Assembly: GCF_025506355.1 (NCBI RefSeq)
Contig: NZ_JANZYP010000007.1
Span: 62,001 to 126,000 of the forward strand
Length of the DNA: 64,000 bases
Reading direction: 5' to 3'
Origin: Sphaerisporangium corydalis
Lineage (GTDB): Bacteria > Actinomycetota > Actinomycetes > Streptosporangiales > Streptosporangiaceae
Part shown: positions 25,991 through 33,825 of the stretch, one piece after another
How the letters are laid out: each line of letters begins with the position of its first letter
Numbering within the stretch: the stretch's first letter is position 1
Notes under the pieces: generated by a model
Told to the model about the DNA's origin: nothing
Databases searched by the model: none
Seen by the model: only the letters and a program-made list of their open reading frames with translations
Position numbers and translations under genes: made by a program

Positions 25991-26252
25991 GGAAAAGGTC
26001 CTCGCCTTCGGCTCGGGCGTTCTTCTACGGCCTAGCGGCTCTGCCGACCCCCTCCGACCCCCCGCACCTCGACCTCCGCCACTCCATGACCCGCGCGGCT
26101 CGTATCCTCCCGGCTGGGTGCTTGTGTACTGGGCGCCGACGCGGTGGGACGGGGTACGGCGAATTCTGCGCCTCGTACGGCGCCGTGCCAGCGGAAATGG
26201 TCCTCGCCTTCGGCTCGGGCAGTTTTCCCAGGCCTAGCGGCCCTGCCGATGC
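25991..26252 (+). repeat. Left copies of a ~230-bp intergenic repeat
   Basis: Two tandem units: 25991-26192 (complete, 202 bp) and 26193-26252 (first ~60 bp only). Each opens with GGAAA(A/T)GGTCCTCGCC followed by TTCGGCTCGGGCGTTTT-like sequence. The full unit continues through CTCCGCCAC, GGCTCGTATCCTCCCGG, GGGCGCCGACGCG and a GGGACGGGGTACGGCGAA core. The same units occur at 29919-30387 in the opposite orientation. No reading frame is conserved between copies. The rest of the 25973-26478 gap shows nothing recognisable. Confidence 0.8.
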
Positions 26253-26478
26253 CCCGACACTCCAAGGGCCCACCAGGTCTGCCGACCCCGGGCCCGTCCG
26301 CCCCCGGACCTGAGCCCCTGCTTCTCTTTCGGGGGTCTGCTGCTCGGCCCGACGCGACGGGACGAAGAACGACGAAGCCTAATAGGCGATTTGAACCGCA
26401 TTTGTGACCGCTGAGTCGCAAGCGAGTTCCCTAGGAGCGCGCCAGCGGAACCGTCTGCCCAGTCGAGTCAGGAATGCT

Positions 26479-26703
26479 TCAGGCGTCGAACTCGGCATGC
26501 TTGACCCCGCACAGAAAGGTCGACCATTCGCCGGGACTCAAGACAAGCGCCGGGCCGGTCGGGTTCTTGCTGTCCCTGACTCCGATGACGCCAGGCAGAT
26601 TCGATGCGACTTCGACACAGTTCCCGCCATTGTCCGCACTGCGGGAACTCTTCTTCCACGTGGCCTGTGACAAATCCACGCCGGTCAGGTCTGGTGCTTC
26701 CAT
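26479..26703 (-). CDS. DUF397 protein
   Basis: A 74-residue DUF397 protein: DLSQATWKKSSRS at the N-terminus, GGNCVEVA in the middle and the terminal VRDSKNPTGPALVLSPGEW motif, all diagnostic. It overlaps the 3' end of the XRE gene by 19 bp. DUF397/XRE pairs are very common in Streptomyces and relatives (WhiJ-like modules). The small protein is thought to modulate its HTH partner. ATG 26703 is used because the domain starts right after it. Confidence 0.9.
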   Translation of the reverse strand: MEAPDLTGVDLSQATWKKSSRSADNGGNCVEVASNLPGVIGVRDSKNPTGPALVLSPGEWSTFLCGVKHAEFDA

Positions 26704-27512
26704 TGGCCCTGTGCTTCCTTGATCATGTCTAGCGACGGTCCGGAAGGGCATGCGTCCGCTCGTATCCTGTCATATCGGTCCCAGACCATCGAAACAAAAT
26801 CGTGCTCGGCCGAGACTTCTCCCCGCCCTGCCGACTCTACGGAGACTACCGTCGGAGCGTCCGGCAACTCGGCGATGATGAAGCCCGATGCCCAGCCTGC
26901 CGTGCAGGGAACGCCCTGGGGAACGACCTGAATTCTGACGTTCTGGCGGGTAGCCATGGTCGCCAGGTAGTCAAGCTGTTGGTTCATCACCTCAGGACTA
27001 CCGACAAGGCGGTGAAGCACGCCGGCGTCCAGAAGAACCCATAGGGCGGGGGGCTTGTCTCGATCTAGAAGTATCTTGCGTCGCATGCGAGCGCTGACGC
27101 CGTCCTCCACCTCTCGGTCCGAGGTGGCAAGGCCACCACGGAAGACGGCTCGCGCATAGTCCTCGGTCTGGAGCAGGCCAGGGATCAGGAGTGGGTCCCA
27201 ACTTCGTAGCGCACGCGCGTGAGGTTCGATTTCATCGCTCCAGCGGATATACCAGTCGGGTCCCATGGGAGATGAGAGATTCCGGCAGAGGCGGGCAAAG
27301 AGGCCGCCGGTATCAAACAGCTCGTCACAGCGGCTGGCGAAGTCAGACTTTGGCGTCCGATCTCCAACTTCGATGTGAGCGACGAGAGAGGACGAGCATC
27401 CAAGGCGTTTCCCCAGCGTGGCCTGCGTGAGTCCCGCTTCTTTGCGGACACGGGCCAACTCCCTGCCGAAGCGTCGTACCGGCGTCAATCGCGGGTCAAG
27501 ATCGTTCGCCAT
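26685..27512 (-). CDS. XRE-family regulator with DUF5753 domain
   Basis: A 275-residue regulator. The N-terminal HTH is at residues ~15-65 (FGRELARVRKEAGLTQATLGKRLGCSSSLVAHIEVG). The rest is DUF5753, marked by RSWDPLLIPGLLQTEDYARAV, the RRKILLDRDKPPALWVLLDAGVLHRLVG stretch and GWASGFIIAELPD. Together with the DUF397 gene it forms a standard actinomycete HTH/DUF397 module. Base composition is less G+C-rich than the flanking catabolic genes. It is divergent from the small ORF/HATPase pair at 27693-28312, which it may control. Confidence 0.9.
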   Translation of the reverse strand: MANDLDPRLTPVRRFGRELARVRKEAGLTQATLGKRLGCSSSLVAHIEVGDRTPKSDFASRCDELFDTGGLFARLCRNLSSPMGPDWYIRWSDEIEPHARALRSWDPLLIPGLLQTEDYARAVFRGGLATSDREVEDGVSARMRRKILLDRDKPPALWVLLDAGVLHRLVGSPEVMNQQLDYLATMATRQNVRIQVVPQGVPCTAGWASGFIIAELPDAPTVVSVESAGRGEVSAEHDFVSMVWDRYDRIRADACPSGPSLDMIKEAQGQWKHQT

Positions 27513-27692
27513 GCCTCACCCCTGCTTGTCCCTTCCTGCGTACTGACACGACACTTACAACCTGCTGACAGTCAGCCCCGATGGCTGGGTCCTTTCGTGC
27601 TGCGATTGTCCACAGATTTCTTCTGCCACTCAAGCTCTTAGTAGGCAATCTAGGAGAGTAGGCAACCGTTCCCAGCGTGGAAGTGACAGTAA

Positions 27693-27908
27693 ATGGACAA
27701 ACTGACCTCACTCCTGGGGCCAAAATGCCAAAGGGGCCGTAGGTGTGTGCGCATGCAGGAGCACAGCGACAAACAAATGGGCGCTAATCGGGCGCGGTAC
27801 ACGCAAGAGCATCAGTTCATTCACTTCACCTGGGGGCGGAGCAAGGCTCACCGGGTACGGGCGCTGGCCAACGACGTGGTGGATCGCATCGAGGAGGCGG
27901 CGAAGTGA
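27693..27908 (+). CDS. Small hypothetical protein coupled to HATPase
   Basis: A 71-residue protein from ATG 27693 (GGAAG site ~9 bp upstream), or 51 residues from ATG 27753. The C-terminal part (RSKAHRVRALANDVVDRIEEAA) is a charged amphipathic helix. No family is recognised. Its TGA overlaps the GTG of the HATPase gene, so the two are co-translated and may interact, as small antagonists do with GHKL anti-sigma factors. Confidence 0.6.
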   Translation: MDKLTSLLGPKCQRGRRCVRMQEHSDKQMGANRARYTQEHQFIHFTWGRSKAHRVRALANDVVDRIEEAAK

Positions 27909-28312
27909 AGACCCTGGGGCTTCTCGGCAGTGTCCATCTCCCGGGTAGAACCGAGTCGGTCGGGGTGGCTCGGGCGTATGTGCGTCTGCTGCTGCACGTG
28001 GCGGCGTCTTGGGATGTTGATCGGGTTGAGTTACTGGTCAGTGAGCTGGTGGCGAACGCGATTCAGCATTCGGAGTCGGGACGTCGGGCGGGTGGGCTGG
28101 TAGAGCTGGTGCTGAGCGAGACCGGTCATGCCTTGCGCGTCGATGTGATCGATGAGGGCTCGGTGAATCGCATCCCGCAAATTCCCGAGCAGGTGGATCC
28201 GCTGAGCGAGGGCGGCCGTGGGCTGTGGCTGGTCGCGCAACAGTCCTCGGCTTGGGGATGGGCGGAAGACCAAGCAGGGCGGGTCGTGTGGTTCGAGGTC
28301 GCACGATCATGA
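27905..28312 (+). CDS. HATPase_c_2 ATP-binding protein
   Basis: A 135-residue GHKL ATP-binding domain. The N-box is LLVSELVANAIQHS (residues ~41-54), followed by VDVIDEGS as the G1-like motif and GGRGLWLVAQQSSAWGW as G2. It resembles the second such protein at 16979 but belongs to a different subgroup. It starts at GTG 27905 inside the stop of the small upstream gene. Location, just before the peptide/methyltransferase pair and divergent from XRE/DUF397, suggests it helps regulate this island. Confidence 0.87.
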   Translation: MKTLGLLGSVHLPGRTESVGVARAYVRLLLHVAASWDVDRVELLVSELVANAIQHSESGRRAGGLVELVLSETGHALRVDVIDEGSVNRIPQIPEQVDPLSEGGRGLWLVAQQSSAWGWAEDQAGRVVWFEVARS

Positions 28313-28446
28313 TCACTCTCGGGCCATTAGGAGTCCTGTTCTCTTCCGATCACCGCTGGGATCGGCGCCGGGAGTTTTTCTTCCAGTAAAATATGATTTC
28401 TATGCCCGAGTCTGCGCAGATGGCAGAGCGGACATCTCTTAAAGTC

Positions 28447-28475
28447 TTGTCGGGTTCTGTTGGTCGATTTACGAT
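28447..28475 (+). promoter_or_regulatory. Promoter of the peptide/methyltransferase pair
   Basis: -35 TTGTCG (28447-28452), a 17-bp spacer and -10 TACGAT (28470-28475) in an A+T-rich stretch. Predicted start is near 28482. The ~45-nt leader ends in GAAGGAGA, 8 nt before the TTG start of the peptide gene. It separates this pair from the HATPase gene transcriptionally. Confidence 0.65.
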
Positions 28476-28525
28476 CGTCGGTAAGTTGAGCCAACATAAA
28501 GCACAGGCCGGAAGGAGATCGATCA

Positions 28526-28642
28526 TTGGGCAAGCATGATGGTGATAAGCCATCGGACAAGCCGGTGGAGAAGCCGAAACCGAACTCGGATGGAGCTCGC
28601 CCCGATCGGCCTGGCCAGCATGAGAAGCCGGGGAAGAAGTGA
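28526..28642 (+). CDS. Putative imiditide-type RiPP precursor peptide
   Basis: A 38-residue peptide starting at TTG 28526, with a strong GAAGGAGA site 8 nt upstream. It has 8 Lys, 7 Pro, 5 Asp, 2 Glu, 2 Arg and 2 His but no Cys, Thr or aromatic residue. KP dipeptides recur (DKPSDKPVEKPKP), followed by NSDGARPDRPG and a basic end EKPGKK. Two Asp-Gly steps, Asp5-Gly6 and Asp22-Gly23, are favourable for aspartimide formation. The TGA overlaps the GTG of the methyltransferase gene (28639-28642), so the two are translationally coupled. This is the arrangement known for imiditides: linear charged precursor plus PIMT-like methyltransferase. No search was run. Confidence 0.68.
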   Translation: MGKHDGDKPSDKPVEKPKPNSDGARPDRPGQHEKPGKK

Positions 28643-29781
28643 GCGCTGATCAGCGGGTCACGGCCCTTGCTGATCAAATGACGGACCTGGCCGAGAGTTG
28701 GCGGGTCGTGTTTCACGCTGTACCGCGTCATTTGTTCGTTCCAGACAGGGCTTGGTGTGATTGTGCCGACGGCCCTGGATATCTCATTGACCGGGGGGCC
28801 GATCCTGAGGCGTGGATGGACGCCGTGTATTCCGACGCGGCGATCGTCACGCAGCTCGACGACGGCGCGACCGAGATAGCGGAGGGGAAGGGTGACTACA
28901 CTTCTTCGTCGTCCGCGCCGGCCGTCGTGGCGGCGGCTTTGGGGTTGCTCGATCCCTATGATGGCGACGAGGTCTTGGAGATCGGCACGGGCACCGGCTG
29001 GACGGCCGGATTACTGGCGCATCGTCTCGGGGACGAGAGCGTGACCAGTGTCGAAATCGATCAGGCCGTGTTCACCGCAGCCTCCGAGAACCTGAAAAGG
29101 GCCGGATACGCCCCCCGGCTGATTCTCGGGAACGGATCCGAGGGATGGGCCGAAGTCGCGCCGTACGACCGGGTACACGTCACCTGTGGCGTATGTGAGG
29201 TGCCGTATGCGTGGGTGGAACAGACCCGTCCCGGCGGGGTGATCGTGCTCCCGTGGACGCCTCGGTGGGAAGGCGGCTACCTGACCCTGCTCACGGTGGT
29301 CGGAGATGGCACCGCCGTAGGAAGGTTCCACGGTGGCGTCGGGTTCATGCTGCTTCGGTCGCAGCGATGGGAGCTTCCTCAGCTTGAGGGAAACTATCGG
29401 AAGTCCTCGACCTACCTTGATCCGCGTCGGGTGGTGCGGGCCCCGGCGGGGGCCGCTGTCGCCGTGGCCGGACTGCTGCCGGATGTGTACGGCGCACATG
29501 CGGATCAGGAGGGCGGCGAATTCCATTTGTCACTGTGGTCGGAGGAGTCTGACGCTCAGGTCCACTACGCGCCCGATTACAAGGCCGTGGCGGTCCTGCA
29601 GCGGGGGCCGCGCAATCTGTGGGACGAGGTGGCGGCCGCTTATCTGCGGTGGCTCTCCTGGGGGGCGCCGTCCAAAGACCGGTTCGGGATGACGGTCACC
29701 CGCGGAGGCCAACACATTTGGCTGGACTCTCCAGACAACTCGATCACGGCTGTTAACAGGCACGCTGAACAGGCTGAATAG
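28639..29781 (+). CDS. PIMT-like O-methyltransferase of the RiPP-associated (aspartimide-forming) class
   Basis: A 380-residue protein homologous to protein-L-isoaspartate methyltransferases. The N-terminal part has VFHAVPRHLFVPDRAW and GDYTSSSSAPAVVAAAL. The SAM-binding motif I VLEIGTGTGWTAG is at residues ~113-125, with VTSVEIDQAVF after it. It is ~150 residues longer than repair PIMTs. Its C-terminus holds DRFGMTVTRGGQHIWLD (~347-363), like the extension found in methyltransferases that act on lanthipeptides, graspetides and imiditides. Those enzymes methylate an Asp side chain, which then cyclises to aspartimide. Coupled to the 38-residue peptide gene; no ATP-grasp, lanthionine or lasso gene is nearby, so the peptide is probably the direct substrate. 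Confidence 0.82.
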   Translation: MSADQRVTALADQMTDLAESWRVVFHAVPRHLFVPDRAWCDCADGPGYLIDRGADPEAWMDAVYSDAAIVTQLDDGATEIAEGKGDYTSSSSAPAVVAAALGLLDPYDGDEVLEIGTGTGWTAGLLAHRLGDESVTSVEIDQAVFTAASENLKRAGYAPRLILGNGSEGWAEVAPYDRVHVTCGVCEVPYAWVEQTRPGGVIVLPWTPRWEGGYLTLLTVVGDGTAVGRFHGGVGFMLLRSQRWELPQLEGNYRKSSTYLDPRRVVRAPAGAAVAVAGLLPDVYGAHADQEGGEFHLSLWSEESDAQVHYAPDYKAVAVLQRGPRNLWDEVAAAYLRWLSWGAPSKDRFGMTVTRGGQHIWLDSPDNSITAVNRHAEQAE

Positions 29782-29918
29782 ATGGTCGGGCACCCCGTGA
29801 GAGACCCGGGCGGCGACATCCGGATCGCTGTTCCCGGGGTGTTGCCGACGAGTTCTCCGATCATTTGGAGGGTGTGAGCCGTCTCGCGGGTCGCCGATGG
29901 GTGGGCGCGGTCGTACCC

Positions 29919-30387
29919 GGGCTCGGCGCCGCATGAGGCGCCGGATTCGCCGTTCTCCTGTCCCGTCGCGTCGGCGCCCAGTTCACGAGCATACGGCCGG
30001 GGGGATACGAGCCTGCGCAGGTCAAGGGGGTGGCGGAGGTCGTGGTGCGGGAGTCGAGGTTGGGGCGATCGGTAGGGCCGTGGGCGGGGGGTGGAGTGGG
30101 TCGGCAGGGCCGGTAGGCCGTGGGAAAACGCCCGAGCCGAAGGCGAGGACCATTTCCGCCGGGCTCGGCGCCGCATAAGGCGTTCGCCGTACTCCCGTCC
30201 CGTCGCGTCGGCGCCCAGTTCACGAGCATACGGCCGGGGGGATACGAGCCTGCGCAGGTCAAGGGGGTGGCGGAGGTCGTGGTGCGGGGGTCAGAGTGGG
30301 TCGGCGGAGCCGCGTGCGGGGTCGGAGTGGGTCGGCAGGGCCGGTAGGCCATGGGAAAACGCCCGAGCCGAAGGCGAGGACCTTTCC
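29919..30387 (-). repeat. Right copies of the ~230-bp intergenic repeat, inverted
   Basis: Two tandem units in reverse orientation to those at 25991-26252: 30387 down to 30158 (230 bp) and 30157 down to about 29919 (~239 bp). They are ~90% identical to one another over the shared block CGGCGCCCAGTTCACGAGC / ATACGGCCGGGGGGATACG and the block GCCCGAGCCGAAGGCGAGG. With the left copies they bracket 26253-29918. The remaining bases of the 29782-30432 gap show no gene. Confidence 0.82.
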
Positions 30388-30432
30388 GCCGATCGCGTCC
30401 TTCAAGGCATCGCACCCCCCGATTGATCGCGG

Positions 30433-31389
30433 TCAGAATGTGGCGATCGGGTTGACCGGGCTGCCGGACGTGCCGGCGAAGCGGACCGGTGCGACCGTGA
30501 GGTGGAAGTCCCACTGGCCGAGTTCGGCGGCCGTCGCCGCGCAGGCCTCCAGGTCGCAGTTGTCGAGCAGCCACAGACCCATCGCGACGAGGCTCACGGC
30601 GTGGACCGGCATCAGCACGTCGTCGTACCCCGACGGCTGAACGTCCTGGGGGGTGTCGGCGCCGATCATCGCGACCTCCCGTTCACGCAGCCATGGCAGG
30701 CAGGACGCGTGCCAGCCGGCCTGCGTGAAACCGCCGGCATAACCCGCCTCGTGCCGGACGCGGCCATAGCCGGTCCGCAGGAGTACCGCGTCGCCGGATC
30801 GCACCCGCACACCCTGGCGACGCTCGGCCTCCTCCAGGTCCTCGGGGAACACACCCTGCCCCGGTTCCAGCCACGGCACGTCGCGGGCCCTCGCGATGTC
30901 CAGCAGGACGCCACGCGTGATGATCCCGTTCGCCGCCGCCGTGACGGCCGCCCACGCCGATCCCGTCGCGGGGTCGACCAGTGAGTGCGACCGCCCGTTG
31001 TACATCGTGCCGTCCCAGAAGATGTGGCACGGCGAGTCGAGGTGGGTGAGGGTGTTGCCGTGGAACGTGATGCCGAGCCGCTCGGACGAAAAGCCCCAGC
31101 GCCGGTCGGCGTGGAATGCGGGCACCGGCATGTTCTCGGCACCCGGCATGTCGGCGGCGCACGGGCACGTCGTCGTCGACCGCTCCATGTCCTCCGGTAC
31201 GGCGACCTCCCACGCGCACGACACGCTCCTGCCGTGGCGCACGGCCCGCGCGGCCGTCAGCCGGACGTCGTCGGTGATGTGGTTCAGAGTGCCGAGCTCG
31301 TCGTCGTCGCCCCACCGCCCCCAGTTCGACAGCGTGTCGAAGTACCCGAGCACGTCGTCCTGCGTGGGCATCGGTCGCCCTGCCGTCAT
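30433..31389 (-). CDS. Cyclase family protein (kynurenine formamidase-like metal hydrolase)
   Basis: A 318-residue member of the cyclase/metal-dependent hydrolase family. The metal-binding motif HGNTLTHLDSPCH (HxGTHxDxPxH type) lies near residue 108-120, and MIGADTPQDVQP follows. The opening SNWGRWGDDDELGTLNHIT is typical of the large actinobacterial/proteobacterial cyclase subgroup. It probably hydrolyses an amide or ring-opens a cyclic compound. A paralogue lies at 33820. ATG 31389 has GGAGGAG 11 nt upstream; ATG 31371 is an alternative. Confidence 0.8.
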   Translation of the reverse strand: MTAGRPMPTQDDVLGYFDTLSNWGRWGDDDELGTLNHITDDVRLTAARAVRHGRSVSCAWEVAVPEDMERSTTTCPCAADMPGAENMPVPAFHADRRWGFSSERLGITFHGNTLTHLDSPCHIFWDGTMYNGRSHSLVDPATGSAWAAVTAAANGIITRGVLLDIARARDVPWLEPGQGVFPEDLEEAERRQGVRVRSGDAVLLRTGYGRVRHEAGYAGGFTQAGWHASCLPWLREREVAMIGADTPQDVQPSGYDDVLMPVHAVSLVAMGLWLLDNCDLEACAATAAELGQWDFHLTVAPVRFAGTSGSPVNPIATF

Positions 31390-31546
31390 CCCAGCATCGA
31401 CTCCTCCGGTCACGTGGTTCGAGACACCGCAGGCAGGGTATCCCGCCCTCTCCTTCGACATGACCTCGCTCAGGCCGGAGACGGTTGGGCGACCTCGATC
31501 CGACCCCCGGCGAAGGCCCACGTCGATCCTCGTCCGTACGAGCGGT

Positions 31547-31570
31547 GGCCAAGCAAGTGCTAGGTCGGTA
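31547..31570. promoter_or_regulatory. KstR2-like box before an SDR gene
   Basis: 24-bp site with halves GGCCAAGCAAGT and GCTAGGTCGGTA, sharing CCAAGCAAGTGCTAG with the box at 25316. TAGGTC (31561-31566) could be the -10, which would put transcription start near 31573 and favour ATG 31585 as the start codon. It also lies between divergent genes (cyclase at 31389, SDR at 31585). Confidence 0.55.
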
Positions 31571-31584
31571 TGGTTCGTGGGGTG

Positions 31585-32427
31585 ATGGAAGGGCTGGGGC
31601 TCGGGGGGCGTACCGCTGTCGTGACCGGCGGGGCCGGGGCCATCGGGTCGGCCATCTGCGCCGACCTGGTCTCGCTCGGCGCCCGCGTGGTGGTCGCCGA
31701 CATCGACGAAGCCGCCGCCGAGAGACTCGCCACCCACCTCTCCGAGAGCGCCGCGCCTGTCTCCGGGATCGGCTCACCCCTCGCTGAGGAGACCCGTTCA
31801 CCTCTCGCCGGGGACGGTTCTGCCGCGCGGGGGCCGAGCCGGTCCGATGGGGCCGTGGCCGTGCGGGTGGACCTGGCCGATCCGGGGTCGATCGAGGAGT
31901 TCTGTGCCCGGGTCGGGGAGGTGGACATCGTCGTGCACAACGCGGGCGTGTCCATCGTGGAGCCGTTCGTGACCAGTGACCCCGCCGGGTGGGACCTGAT
32001 GTGGGCGGTGAACCTCCGCGCGCCGATGCTGCTCACCCGCCTGCTGCTCCCCGGGATGCTGGCCCGCTCCTGGGGCAGGCTGGTCTTCATCTCCTCGGAC
32101 GGCGCCAGGGCGGGGTCCGGCGGCGAGGGCGCCTACGCGGCCACCAAGGCCGGTCTGTTCGGCCTGGCGAAAACCCTGGCCAGGGAGGCGGCGCGCGGCA
32201 ACGTGACCAGCAACGTCGTCTGCCCGGGCCCGACCGACACCCCCATGCTCCGCCGGGTCGACGCGGAGAAACCCGGCCTGGTGGAGAGGATCGCGAAAGG
32301 CATCCCGCTGAGGCGCCTGGGCACCCCGGCCGACGTCGCCGGCCTGGTCGCCTACCTCTGCACCGACCGCGCCGCCTACATCACCGGCCAGACCCTGTCC
32401 GTCAGCGGCGGAATCACGATGCAGTGA
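31585..32427 (+). CDS. Short-chain dehydrogenase/reductase
   Basis: A 280-residue SDR with TGGAGAIGSAI (residues ~14-24), HNAGVS, the catalytic region SSDGARAGSGGEGAYAATK and the terminal ITGQTLSVSGGITM. It contains a ~45-residue Ser/Pro/Glu-rich insert (~61-95) between the second strand and the DLADPGSIEEF helix that most SDRs lack. ATG 31585 is used; ATG 31570 would lie inside the putative operator. A KstR2-like box overlaps the promoter region, so it may act on a hydroxyacyl-CoA or steroid intermediate. Confidence 0.75.
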   Translation: MEGLGLGGRTAVVTGGAGAIGSAICADLVSLGARVVVADIDEAAAERLATHLSESAAPVSGIGSPLAEETRSPLAGDGSAARGPSRSDGAVAVRVDLADPGSIEEFCARVGEVDIVVHNAGVSIVEPFVTSDPAGWDLMWAVNLRAPMLLTRLLLPGMLARSWGRLVFISSDGARAGSGGEGAYAATKAGLFGLAKTLAREAARGNVTSNVVCPGPTDTPMLRRVDAEKPGLVERIAKGIPLRRLGTPADVAGLVAYLCTDRAAYITGQTLSVSGGITMQ

Positions 32428-32519
32428 GGACGACCATCCAGGACCCGGTCCCGCACTCCCGGCCGATACCCCGTCTCGGACGCCCGGCCCGCGTGATCGA
32501 CGCGTGCGGCGGCGGCCCG

Positions 32520-33788
32520 TCAGGGGAGGGAGTTGTAGGTGGCCTCGACGAGGCGGAAGGCGCGGAGGCTGCCGGCGGCGGAGGCCATCTTGTTCATGTT
32601 GTAGGCCATCGCGAGACCGTGCCGCACGTCCCCGAGGCCGATGGACCCGCCGAGCCCGGTGTGGCCGAAGGCCGAGTCGGCGCCCTTGGCCGGCGTCAGG
32701 AACGTCAGCCCGGACCGCATGTAGCCGAGGCCGAAGGAGCTGTCCACGAACATGACCCGGTCGGGCCCCTGGACGCGCCTGCGGATGGCGTCGTCGAGCG
32801 TCTCGGGCTTGACGATGTCGCCCGCGACGAGGTCCCGGTAGAAACCGGCCAGGCCGCGTGCCGTGGTGACGAGGCCCATCGCGGGCCAGCCCGCCCGCAT
32901 GATCACGGGGTGGTTCGCCCCGCCCTTGAGCTTGCCGGGGCTCGGGTTGCCCATGGCCCGGTTCATGAGGCTGTCCTTGTCGAGCGAGGCCTTGGCCATT
33001 TCGTAGAGCGGGTCGCCCGGCCCCCGGCCGCCCATCACGGCGTCGAGCGCCCTGTTCGCCCCGCCTTCGTCCCCGCCGGCATCCACCGCGCCGGGGTCGG
33101 ACGCGGTGCCGTCTTCGCCGGTCCCGGTCCCATCGGCGGACGTAGTGGTGCGCGTGCTCGCGGACAACTGCCCGGCGCGCGCGGTCACGTCGTCCGGGGC
33201 GCCCAGCCACAGGTCGAGCCCGCGCGGCCCGGCGATCTCCGCCGCGACCATCTCGCCCACGCTGCCGCCCGTGACGCGCCTGATCACCTCGCCGACCAGG
33301 AAGCCGTACGTGAGGGCGTGGTACCCGTGGGCGGTGCCCGGCTCCCAGATCGGGGCCTGCCCGGCCAGCCGGTCGGCGATGGCGGCCTGGTCCTCGAACT
33401 CCTCGACCGGGACCTCTCGCTCGATCACCGGAAGCCCGGCCTGGTGGGTCAGGAGGTGCTCGACGGTGATCTTCTCCTTGCCGTGGGCGGCGAACTCGGG
33501 CCACACCTCTGCCACGGGCCCGCGCACGTCGACCAGCCCGCGCTCGGCCAGCATGTGGAGCGCGGTGGCCGTGACCCCCTTGGTGCACGAGTACGACAGG
33601 ACCGGGGTGTCGCGCACCCACGGGCGCCCGGTGTGCCGGTCGGCCACGCCGTCCCACAGGTCCACGACGGGCTCACCGTCGAGGTAGACGGCGAAGGACG
33701 CGCCCAGCTCCTCTCCACGGGCGAAGTTGCCCTCGAAGACCTCGCGTACCCGGGCGAACCGGGGATCGCAGTCACCCTGAGCGGTCAT
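32520..33788 (-). CDS. Serine beta-lactamase-like esterase (class C/LipE type)
   Basis: A 422-residue member of the beta-lactamase/esterase family with SxxK at Ser67-Lys70 (SCTKG) and YHA as a YxN-like motif near residue 165. It has a family-specific acidic Gly/Asp/Thr-rich insert (~residues 215-250). Mycobacterial relatives (LipE, LipL) are esterases, several in steroid regulons. No signal peptide is visible, so it is likely cytoplasmic. Its ATG 33788 is divergent from the cyclase at 33820, with a KstR2-like half-box between them. Confidence 0.8.
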   Translation of the reverse strand: MTAQGDCDPRFARVREVFEGNFARGEELGASFAVYLDGEPVVDLWDGVADRHTGRPWVRDTPVLSYSCTKGVTATALHMLAERGLVDVRGPVAEVWPEFAAHGKEKITVEHLLTHQAGLPVIEREVPVEEFEDQAAIADRLAGQAPIWEPGTAHGYHALTYGFLVGEVIRRVTGGSVGEMVAAEIAGPRGLDLWLGAPDDVTARAGQLSASTRTTTSADGTGTGEDGTASDPGAVDAGGDEGGANRALDAVMGGRGPGDPLYEMAKASLDKDSLMNRAMGNPSPGKLKGGANHPVIMRAGWPAMGLVTTARGLAGFYRDLVAGDIVKPETLDDAIRRRVQGPDRVMFVDSSFGLGYMRSGLTFLTPAKGADSAFGHTGLGGSIGLGDVRHGLAMAYNMNKMASAAGSLRAFRLVEATYNSLP

Positions 33789-33801
33789 TACCGACCTCCG
33801 T

Positions 33802-33825
33802 TTGAAAGGAAGCGCTTGCTTGGTT
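33802..33825. promoter_or_regulatory. KstR2-like box between divergent beta-lactamase-like and cyclase genes
   Basis: Right half GCTTGCTTGGTT (33814-33825) is a perfect half of the 24-bp palindrome; the left half (33802-33813) keeps only GGAAGC. The core AAGCGCTT is intact. It covers the GAAAGGAAG ribosome site and TTG start of the cyclase gene and lies ~14 bp from the ATG of the divergent gene, so a bound repressor could block both. Confidence 0.6.

Noticed and set aside
28526-29781. FxLD lanthipeptide or graspetide cluster
   Set aside because: The peptide has no Cys or Thr and only two Ser, and there is no lanthionine synthetase or ATP-grasp ligase nearby; a linear aspartimide product fits better.
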